From positions 1 through 5,662 of the forward strand of contig SLHZ01000339.1 of NCBI GenBank assembly GCA_007135895.1: DNA of 5,662 nt, given 5' to 3'. Shown here one piece after another: positions 1 to 5,662 of this stretch. The DNA is from Balneolales bacterium. Its GTDB lineage: Bacteria > Bacteroidota > Rhodothermia > Balneolales > Natronogracilivirgulaceae. The translations under genes and the position numbers were made by a program. The notes beneath the pieces were generated by a model, which saw only the letters and a list, made by a program, of their open reading frames with translations, was not told where the DNA came from and ran no database searches. Every line of letters starts with the position of its first letter. Position 1 is the first letter of the stretch.

Positions 1-921
1 ACCTGTGGTGCGCCGATTGATGATATGAACCGTATCCGCAAAAGCATATCACAGATAAAAGGGGGCGGACTCCGCAGGATCATCGGTCGGGCAAGTGTCG
101 AAGTGCTGGCCATATCAGATGTGCCGGATGACGACCCGGCGGTTATTGGAAGCGGGCCTCTCATCCCGGATCCGGTTACCGCCTCTCAAGCGCTTGAACT
201 GCTTCGCAAGTACAAACTGGACAAGAAAACCCCCCGCCCGGTTGTCCGGTATCTGGAAGCAAAATCCCGGAAAGAAAACCCCGGCAAGGCTGCAGAAGGA
301 AACAGCGGTGAATCTGCAGTGGAGAATTCCGGCAAACCCGGGGAAAAGATCACCGCCACCGAAAGAACGGATAATACCCCGGAGCTCGCAACCTGTTTCA
401 CGGTTATCGCCAGTGCAAAAAAATTGGCTCATGCGATTGCACAGGGCGCACTCTCCCTGGGATACCACAGTCATACCCATGAAGGTTTTTTAACCGGTGA
501 AGCACGTGAGGTTGCCCATACCCTGGCTTCTCATGCTGATGATGTGCTCAGGCACAATAAACCGGTAGCCAAACCGGCTGCCCTCATATACTACGGAGAG
601 ACAACCGTGACCGTCAAAGGTACCGGAAAGGGCGGAAGAAACCAGGAGCTGGCCCTCGCTGCCGCACTGGCACTGCAAGGCCGGCATCACATCACCCTGT
701 TGAGTGCCGGTACCGACGGAAGAGACGGCGAAACCAATGCTGCCGGTGCCATCGTTAACGGCTCAACCTGCGCGGACGCTAAAAAAGGCGGCCTGAATCC
801 CGAGACGTTTCTAAATAACAACGACTCGTGGAATTTCTTCCGCCAGACAGGCGGCCATCTCATAACCGGTCCGACCGGCAACAATCTCATGGATATTCAA
901 ATCGCACTGATAGACCGATGA
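1..921 (+). CDS. Glycerate 2-kinase, DUF4147/MOFRL family (5'-truncated by window edge)
   Basis: This is the C-terminal 306 residues of an ATP-dependent cytoplasmic glycerate kinase that makes 2-phosphoglycerate from D-glycerate (GckA/GLYCTK type). The frame is open from base 1 and the residues before the first ATG (base 25) already match the family (CGAPIDDMNRIRKSISQIKGG, with Lys and Gly-Gly of the conserved helix), so that ATG is internal. Family members are about 430-450 residues, so roughly 130 are missing upstream. Visible landmarks, numbered from base 1: ISDVPDDDP at 38-46 followed by SGPLIPDP; the MOFRL domain from about 190, with GKGGRNQE near 209-216, GTDGRDG at 237-243, NNNDSW at 272-277 and a closing TGPTGNNLMDI. 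All signature segments are intact. A hydrophilic Gly/Asn/Glu/Lys-rich stretch at residues 87-134 is longer than usual. The stop TGA overlaps the next start. Family assignment is firm; the substrate is inferred from the family. Confidence 0.93.
   Translation, partial: TCGAPIDDMNRIRKSISQIKGGGLRRIIGRASVEVLAISDVPDDDPAVIGSGPLIPDPVTASQALELLRKYKLDKKTPRPVVRYLEAKSRKENPGKAAEGNSGESAVENSGKPGEKITATERTDNTPELATCFTVIASAKKLAHAIAQGALSLGYHSHTHEGFLTGEAREVAHTLASHADDVLRHNKPVAKPAALIYYGETTVTVKGTGKGGRNQELALAAALALQGRHHITLLSAGTDGRDGETNAAGAIVNGSTCADAKKGGLNPETFLNNNDSWNFFRQTGGHLITGPTGNNLMDIQIALIDR
259..402 (+). other. Low-complexity linker within the glycerate kinase
   Basis: These 48 codons lie between the conserved VVRYLE helix and the VIASAKKLAHAIA segment. 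In the family, as I recall it, this connection is about 20-25 residues and usually contains a Pro-rich 'ETPKPGD'-like turn. Here it is about twice that and holds imperfect repeats of an ENPGK / NSG / ENSGKPGEK kind, with the DNA word CCGGCAA occurring twice (281-287 and 330-336). It stays in frame and the flanking motifs are intact, so it looks like a tolerated surface-loop expansion rather than damage. Confidence 0.55.
918..921 (+). promoter_or_regulatory. ATGA stop/start overlap (translational coupling)
   Basis: The kinase stop TGA (919-921) shares three bases with the ATG of the vWA gene (918-920). No purine-rich Shine-Dalgarno sequence is visible in the 20 bases before this ATG. Reinitiation by ribosomes finishing the kinase is the simplest reading, which would couple the two genes' expression. 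The overlap is seen directly; coupling is inferred. Confidence 0.7.
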
Positions 922-2000
922 TCTGGAATGCGCCCGGTTTCTTGTGGTTGTTGTTGTTGCTGCCACTCCTGTATGTCCTGAGTCGGGTTCTGGCCAGTCA
1001 TCAGCGAAAAAAAAGAGCCCTGTACTTTTCCGATTCCCTTTTTGAAAGACTGCAGCCGCATCGGTGGGAAAGCGGTCTAATATGGCGCAACAGGTTTTTT
1101 TATGCCGGTCTTTTTTTTCTGATTATCGCCATGGCCGGACCAAAAATCGGGACGGAAGTAAGAGAAGTGCAGCGGGAACGGCTGGATCTGATTGTTGCCC
1201 TGGATTTGTCATTGAGCATGAAGGCTGAGGATGTGAGACCCAGCCGCCTGGAAAAAGCGCGTTTCGAAATCAACCGGCTGCTTGATCACCTTGATGGTGA
1301 CCGGATCGGCCTGATCGTCTTCACCGGAGAGGCCATGCTCCACTGCCCGCTCACAACCGACTATTCGGCATTCCGGATGTTTCTTGATATCGCCGATACC
1401 GATATCATGCCCTCCACCACCACCGATTTCAAACCCATGATGCGTGAGGCTGCAAACGCATTTCGCTCGGCATACCGCAGCCATGGAGATAATGAACGGG
1501 CAAGCGGACGCAGTCCGGGTTTGGCCAGAACCGGCCGGCAACCCGACCAGGCCGCAGAAATCCTTCTGCTCTTTTCCGATGGAGAAGACCACTTTGATCG
1601 CTTCAGTGAACCCTATCAGGAACTGTTGGATATGGGCGTCTATATTTTTTCGGTCGGTATTGGAACCGTCGACGGAGGCACCATTCCCCGGTTCGATACG
1701 GAAACCGGTGCCTTCAGGGATTTTCACCGGGACCGGCAGGGCAGAGTCGTCACAACACGGCTGGTGCCCGAAACACTGCGGGAAATCGCCGAAGGATCGG
1801 GGGGGCAGTATTACCAGATCAGCCGAACCGCGCACAACATCGAGGGTTTTATACGGCAGCTTAACCACTTGGAACGCAGTGTCTTCGCAACCGAGGAAAT
1901 CACAAGCTACCAGAACCGCTTCTATTATCCCGCCATCGTGAGTCTTCTTTCCTTTATTGCAATGCTTCTTATGCCTGGCTACCGGCCGGCAGTCAAATAA
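918..2000 (+). CDS. Membrane-anchored vWA-domain protein, BatA/BatB-like
   Basis: This 360-residue envelope protein has the layout of Bat (Bacteroides aerotolerance) proteins: a short N-terminal segment with two hydrophobic helices (about 8-25 and 59-74), a vWA domain (about 89-315) and one C-terminal helix (about 337-352). The metal-binding MIDAS site is complete: D96-x-S98-x-S100 in the sequence ALDLSLSM, threonines at 167-169, and the Asp of LLLFSDGEDH (D221). The segments EDVRPSRLEKAR, DRIGLIVF and CPLTTDYSA are characteristic of BatA/BatB. The frame is open from an upstream ATG at 828, but that would add 30 non-homologous residues inside the kinase gene; the ATG at 918 gives the expected hydrophobic N-terminus. 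A basic, Gly/Arg-rich loop at about 186-212 precedes LLLFSDG. Bat vWA proteins are thought to work with MoxR ATPases and other Bat proteins in envelope stress or protein maturation; no such partner is visible beside it. BatA versus BatB cannot be decided with certainty. Confidence 0.9.
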   Translation: MIWNAPGFLWLLLLLPLLYVLSRVLASHQRKKRALYFSDSLFERLQPHRWESGLIWRNRFFYAGLFFLIIAMAGPKIGTEVREVQRERLDLIVALDLSLSMKAEDVRPSRLEKARFEINRLLDHLDGDRIGLIVFTGEAMLHCPLTTDYSAFRMFLDIADTDIMPSTTTDFKPMMREAANAFRSAYRSHGDNERASGRSPGLARTGRQPDQAAEILLLFSDGEDHFDRFSEPYQELLDMGVYIFSVGIGTVDGGTIPRFDTETGAFRDFHRDRQGRVVTTRLVPETLREIAEGSGGQYYQISRTAHNIEGFIRQLNHLERSVFATEEITSYQNRFYYPAIVSLLSFIAMLLMPGYRPAVK

Positions 2001-2006
2001 TTATTT

Positions 2007-2756
2007 ATGATCCGCTACTTTTTGCTTGACCTTGACGGCTGTCTCACACGGCCATTTCAAACTCCCGACTGGCAGGCTGTTACGGCAATCCGTGACTTGC
2101 AGATCCGGAGTGAAGATGATAAAACAATCCCGGCGTTGAGTTTGTGTACCGGACGGCCGCTGCCCTATGCCGAAGCCGTGGCGCAATGGATGGGGATCCG
2201 TGACCTCGTCATCTTTGAAAGCGGAGGGGGCTTCTTCCATCCTGTTACCAACAAACTGATCTGGTCGCCCCATTTTACTCCCGAAATCGCCCGCAAGTCA
2301 AAGGAACTGAGAGCCTGGTTCACCAATGAACTGCTGCCGCGCTATCCCGATATGCTGATTGAATTTACCAAACATACCGATGTGGGCATGGTCCATACCG
2401 ATCCGGTGGAAATCGAGGATGTCTATGAAATAGCCTGTTTCAAAGTTGAACAGCAATATCCCGAATTTGAGGTGCACCGGACCGACGTCTCGGTCAATAT
2501 CATTTTGCGGGAATGCAACAAGGCCTCAGGCCTTCGCTTTTTTGCCGACTATTATGGCATTACATCCGATGAACTGGCCTACATCGGCGACTCGACCGGT
2601 GATCTAATGGCCCTGAAATGGGCCGGTACCGGTTTCGCTCCGGCCAATGCCGTGCCGGAAGTGAAAAAACAGGCGCATGTGACACGCGAAGAGGCCACAC
2701 TCGGAGTCCTGGAGGCTTACCGCATGCTTATTGACATTAATAAGATCAAGGTGTAA
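2007..2756 (+). CDS. HAD-superfamily phosphatase (Cof / sucrose-phosphatase-like, C2 cap)
   Basis: This 249-residue protein carries all four HAD motifs: I, DLDGCLT with nucleophile D8 and acid/base D10; II, LCTGRP with T48; III, NKASGL with K172; IV, GDSTGDLMAL with D195 and D199. The insertion between motifs II and III (about 80-165) fits a C2 cap, as in subfamily IIB enzymes that hydrolyse small sugar or organic phosphates, such as sucrose-phosphatase, mannosyl-3-phosphoglycerate phosphatase and archaeal phosphoglycolate phosphatase. It should be a soluble Mg2+-dependent enzyme; the actual substrate is unknown. The ATG at 2007 puts motif I at residue 8, as expected. It follows the vWA stop by six bases, with no Shine-Dalgarno sequence but an AT-rich leader (AAATAATTATTT), so it is probably cotranscribed with the two upstream genes. 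Its last 11 bases overlap the end of the convergent - strand gene. Confidence 0.9.
   Translation: MIRYFLLDLDGCLTRPFQTPDWQAVTAIRDLQIRSEDDKTIPALSLCTGRPLPYAEAVAQWMGIRDLVIFESGGGFFHPVTNKLIWSPHFTPEIARKSKELRAWFTNELLPRYPDMLIEFTKHTDVGMVHTDPVEIEDVYEIACFKVEQQYPEFEVHRTDVSVNIILRECNKASGLRFFADYYGITSDELAYIGDSTGDLMALKWAGTGFAPANAVPEVKKQAHVTREEATLGVLEAYRMLIDINKIKV
2746..2756. other. Convergent 3' overlap of HAD and DUF4175-like genes
   Basis: The HAD stop TAA is at 2754-2756 on the + strand and the DUF4175-like stop TGA is the complement of TCA at 2746-2748. The two reading frames therefore share 11 bases tail to tail. No hairpin with a T-run is visible around this point, so transcripts from both sides must end inside the opposite gene or by factor-dependent termination. 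Confidence 0.85.
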
Positions 2757-5662
2757 TCGGTCGTCCTTCAAGGTATTCTTCCATTAACTGGAAATAGCGT
2801 TCGATCAAATGACGGTATTCACTGCGGAATGGGGTGTAATGACTTTGTTCCACACCATCGCGTATCCTCTGGCGCAACTCCTCCATGGTGAGCTCAGACG
2901 CTCTGCGCGGATCATAATCTTCGGCTGTCTCACCCAACCGTCGCTCCTCGTCTTCGTCACGCTTGTGAATCGACTCCTCCGCCTCCAGCATGCGTGACAG
3001 GATATTCTGCTGACGGTGCACCATCAACTCATCGGTGGAACCGCCCCGTAAGTCATTGATCGCTTCTTCCATCTGCTGGATCATCTGCTCCATCTCACTG
3101 AGCAGGCGATCCCCGCTTTGGCCTCCCCGGCGCTGCAGCTCCCTCATTTGTTCCCGGATCTGATTCTGCTGCCTGGCCATCTGATCCAGCCTTTCCATGT
3201 GATCCCGGGTTAAACGCTCCCCCTGAAGGTCATTGATGAAATCCTGAATCTGCTGATTGAGCTGCTGCTGATCCTGCGAAAGACCCTGCATCTGTTCCAT
3301 CATCTGCTGCAGACTCATCTGGCCGCCTCCATCTCCATTTTCCATCTGTGAGAGCTGATCCAGCAAATCAGCGATCATGGTGCCAATCTCGTTCAGCCCC
3401 CCCAGTGATATGCGCTCTTCGGCCGTCGCTTCAGAACGCTGCCGGTCTATCAGGTATCGGACGGCACGGTCCATGTGGCGCTGTATGTCCCTCTTACGAT
3501 CATTGATACGATTGGAAAACTGCGGGATCTCTGATGATACACGGTAAAGTGAGTCAGCCAGCATCGAAAACTGCTGGTTGATGTTCCGCTGCCGCCGGGC
3601 CTGCTCAATAAAGCCGGGACTGCCGGCCGGCAGGTCGGCCGTCCGCAGAGCGACATCTTTCTGCTCTTGCGAAAGCAGCAGCATCGTTTCGAGGATCTGA
3701 CGCAGGGCATTCATGTTGACCGATATCGTCTGCTGCATCATCTGCATGCGCATATCCGATAGCTCCTCGGCCATACGTCCCATCTCCTGACTCATATCCT
3801 GCTGCTCCTGCTGGAGTTTCGGAGTGTCGGACGATTCATCCATCATCTGGAGAATATTCTCCTGCAACCGCTCATCCAGATCCTCAAATCGCTGCATCAT
3901 GTCGTCACGGAGTTGATGCACCTGGTCCTGACGCCGTTCCGGACTCCTGTCGGGTAACCGATCCATTTTCTCTGACAAGTCCTTGAGCTGTTCACGTATC
4001 TGCTCTTGCTGCCGCACCTCCTCTTCACCAAACTCCTGCATCAGCGACAACGCTTCTTCACGATCCCTCATGTCTTCCAGCAAACGGGACATCTTGTCAA
4101 GATCGGCATTGTGACGCAAATACTTGAAAAGCTCAAGTGTTCGCTCCAGCCGTTCCCGGTAACGCTCCTCGCTGAACTCGATATCCTCGAGCAACCGGCG
4201 CAGCTCGCTTTGATCCAGTTCGCCGAGATTCTTTTGCATCTCTTCGAGCAGACGCATGATCTCCGGGTCATCGATCTCACGAATCAACTCCTGCAGCTCC
4301 TGGTAGCGGGCAAGTGTCTCCTCCGACATCACCCCCTGCTGTGACAAGTCATCGGTAAGTTCCTCAAACTCACGCTGCAGTTCTTTCAGCTGCTCCTCAA
4401 TACGTTGTCGCTGTTCACTGATCTCATCAATAAGCTCAGACTGCTCCCAATCTTCATCGGGCCGTGTCTGAATGCTCTCCCGGAGACGCTTCATTTCCTC
4501 TTGCATCTGCCGGTATTGATCCTCCAGCTCGGTAAACCGCTGACCGATTTCCTCCTCTTTCTCTTCCTGCTCATAAAGCCGGGCCGCCAGAGAGGGGATT
4601 TCAAGAATATGCGTGGACGACCGTGAAGTATGGTATCCGGATATTTCGTTGTTGTCGGTAATGGTGATCCAGTAGCTGAGCCTGTCCATCGGCCCCAGAC
4701 CCAAATCGCTGATGTCCCAGTCAAACTCATCCAGACCACTCAGCCGGGGCGGTACCCGCAGTGATACCGAACCGCGTTGGGGAGCGGCGACAAATGCCTT
4801 CTGCAACTCATAATGAAGTGTGATGTCCGTTATTCCATAGTCGTCTTCAAAATCGTAAAGCAAAGGAAGGATGTCTCCGTAATGGCCGCTTAAAAAAGGC
4901 TCCGGACTTAAAATATCGATCCGCGGAGGAAGATCTTCCTTCGCAACGATACGAAACCGGAACGGATTACTGTTCGACAAACCGTGGTGATCCCGCATCT
5001 CAAAATGGTATCGCTCGTCGTTTTTTACCTGTAAGCGGACCGATACCAGCGAATCGGCCGTCAAGAATAGCGTATCACCCTGCTCTTCGACAATGAGCCG
5101 GATCATGCTCAGCGGTTTGTTCACCGCTGATTGGATCTCAAGTTCGGAGCCCAGAGGAACCTCCATGCGATTAAACGGATAGGTCTGTCTGAGAGAGGAA
5201 AGCCCCGTATAGGATGGCGGATGCGCAGTGACCGTCAGTTCCCGCAACCGGGGTAGCAACTCCACCCGCACATGGTAAGGGGGAGTCCGGTAACCATCCA
5301 TTTCAACAAAAAAAACGGCATCTTCATATAATTCCGTCTCCCGTGATAAGAAGACGGCATCCGCCGGTGAATCACCTGCGTCCGGATGACCGGAAAAAAG
5401 CCTTTCGGACACACGCTGTCCATCAAGACGAGTCATGCCCTGGATGCGTGGCTGTCGCTCAAGCTCCGACTGCAGGCCAAGCCGCACCTGATCCGGTATG
5501 GAGCCGCGGAAGTAGACGCCCACCTGAAAAACAGAACCCTGCTCGATAATCGTATCACCGGGGACAATGTGAAAAACAAAAGGCACAGGTCGCTCATAGG
5601 AGGCCCAGAATGTGGCGTTACGATAAAGTGAATCAGGATATATCAGGGCAACAGCACCAAGC
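2746..5662 (-). CDS. DUF4175-like large coiled-coil envelope protein (5'-truncated by window edge)
   Basis: At least 971 residues are visible, and the frame remains open to base 5662. A GTG at 5584-5586 could be taken as a start, but the 25 codons upstream of it read on as protein of the same kind (including YPDSLYRNATFWASYERP), so the start lies outside the window. Full DUF4175 proteins usually begin with transmembrane helices, which would be in the missing part. Residues 1 to about 355 are beta-rich and Ig-like, with repeated PP-x-I / P-x-Y strands and DFEDDYGITDITLHYEL, a family hallmark. From about 355 to 930 (bases about 2870-4600) the protein is nearly continuous heptad-like helix rich in Glu, Gln, Arg, Met and Leu. 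It includes LRQILETMLLLSQEQ, a Gly-rich break (ENGDGGGQ, near 3321-3346) and a Gln/Met-rich helix (3235-3320). The C-terminus HYTPFRSEYRHLIERYF matches the family end. No cysteine is present. The function of DUF4175 proteins is not established; an envelope role is inferred. Confidence 0.85.
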   Translation of the reverse strand, partial: LGAVALIYPDSLYRNATFWASYERPVPFVFHIVPGDTIIEQGSVFQVGVYFRGSIPDQVRLGLQSELERQPRIQGMTRLDGQRVSERLFSGHPDAGDSPADAVFLSRETELYEDAVFFVEMDGYRTPPYHVRVELLPRLRELTVTAHPPSYTGLSSLRQTYPFNRMEVPLGSELEIQSAVNKPLSMIRLIVEEQGDTLFLTADSLVSVRLQVKNDERYHFEMRDHHGLSNSNPFRFRIVAKEDLPPRIDILSPEPFLSGHYGDILPLLYDFEDDYGITDITLHYELQKAFVAAPQRGSVSLRVPPRLSGLDEFDWDISDLGLGPMDRLSYWITITDNNEISGYHTSRSSTHILEIPSLAARLYEQEEKEEEIGQRFTELEDQYRQMQEEMKRLRESIQTRPDEDWEQSELIDEISEQRQRIEEQLKELQREFEELTDDLSQQGVMSEETLARYQELQELIREIDDPEIMRLLEEMQKNLGELDQSELRRLLEDIEFSEERYRERLERTLELFKYLRHNADLDKMSRLLEDMRDREEALSLMQEFGEEEVRQQEQIREQLKDLSEKMDRLPDRSPERRQDQVHQLRDDMMQRFEDLDERLQENILQMMDESSDTPKLQQEQQDMSQEMGRMAEELSDMRMQMMQQTISVNMNALRQILETMLLLSQEQKDVALRTADLPAGSPGFIEQARRQRNINQQFSMLADSLYRVSSEIPQFSNRINDRKRDIQRHMDRAVRYLIDRQRSEATAEERISLGGLNEIGTMIADLLDQLSQMENGDGGGQMSLQQMMEQMQGLSQDQQQLNQQIQDFINDLQGERLTRDHMERLDQMARQQNQIREQMRELQRRGGQSGDRLLSEMEQMIQQMEEAINDLRGGSTDELMVHRQQNILSRMLEAEESIHKRDEDEERRLGETAEDYDPRRASELTMEELRQRIRDGVEQSHYTPFRSEYRHLIERYFQLMEEYLEGRPITP

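Noticed and set aside
828..917. Upstream ATG at 828 as the start of the vWA gene
   Set aside because: The extra 30 residues are hydrophilic out-of-frame translation of the kinase C-terminus; starting at 918 gives the expected Bat-type hydrophobic N-terminus and an ATGA overlap.
1799..1805. G7 run in the vWA gene as a phase-variable tract
   Set aside because: It encodes the Gly-Ser-Gly-Gly turn before QYY that is common in Bat vWA proteins, and a single seven-base run is weak evidence.
1209..1868. 219-residue open frame on the - strand inside the vWA gene
   Set aside because: It lies wholly antisense to a gene with an intact MIDAS motif, has no recognisable domain and an unlikely Cys/Gly/His-rich composition, so it is a shadow frame.
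600..2640. Recurring GGTACCGG / CCGGTACC words as binding sites
   Set aside because: They are scattered within coding sequence at Gly-Thr and Ala-Gly-Thr codons, with no constant spacing or promoter context.
3235..3340. CTGCTG/ATCTGC-rich stretch as a DNA repeat array
   Set aside because: It is imperfect and follows the codons for Gln, Met and Leu in a coiled coil; no unit is repeated exactly or with constant spacing.
4006..4344. Leucine-rich + strand open frames antisense to the coiled coil (also 4405-4626)
   Set aside because: Gln/Glu-rich coiled-coil codons read as Leu/Phe-rich sequence on the other strand; the apparent hydrophobicity is a by-product.
5584..5586. GTG as the start codon of the large - strand gene
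   Set aside because: The same frame is open for 25 more codons to the window edge, reads as plausible family sequence, and DUF4175 proteins have a further N-terminal membrane region. The gene is partial, not 946 residues long.

Overview
The window is almost entirely coding: three genes on the + strand and one very large gene on the - strand, meeting tail to tail. From left to right: (1) the 3' two-thirds of a glycerate 2-kinase of the DUF4147/MOFRL family (1-921, 5' end outside the window); (2) a membrane-anchored von Willebrand factor A (vWA) protein of the BatA/BatB type (918-2000), whose ATG overlaps the kinase stop in an ATGA; (3) a HAD-superfamily phosphatase of the Cof/sucrose-phosphatase/archaeal phosphoglycolate-phosphatase kind (2007-2756), six bases after the vWA stop; (4) on the - strand, 2746-5662, a DUF4175-like protein of at least 971 residues, with a beta-rich half and then nearly 600 residues of Met/Gln/Glu-rich coiled coil. 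Its frame stays open to the window edge, so its start lies beyond base 5662.

The organism is most likely a bacterium of the Bacteroidota/FCB group, perhaps a Balneolota- or Rhodothermota-like lineage. This is inferred from three things. The combination of a Bat-type vWA protein with a DUF4175 protein is typical of that group. Neither visible start has a Shine-Dalgarno sequence, and the HAD gene is preceded by an AT-rich leader. The base composition is roughly balanced. No rRNA or marker gene is present to settle it.

The three + strand genes look like one transcription unit (4-base overlap, then a 6-base gap). The kinase and the phosphatase could both serve glycolate/glycerate salvage (phosphoglycolate to glycolate, and later glycerate to 2-phosphoglycerate), but the HAD substrate cannot be read from sequence. 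The vWA and DUF4175 proteins both look like cell-envelope proteins. In many Bacteroidota such genes lie near MoxR and DUF58 genes, but none of those is in this window.

No tRNA, rRNA, mobile element, CRISPR array, promoter or intrinsic terminator could be supported. There is no non-coding stretch longer than 6 bases. The least explained element is the DUF4175-like protein, which belongs to a family without an established function and contains no cysteine in its visible 971 residues.
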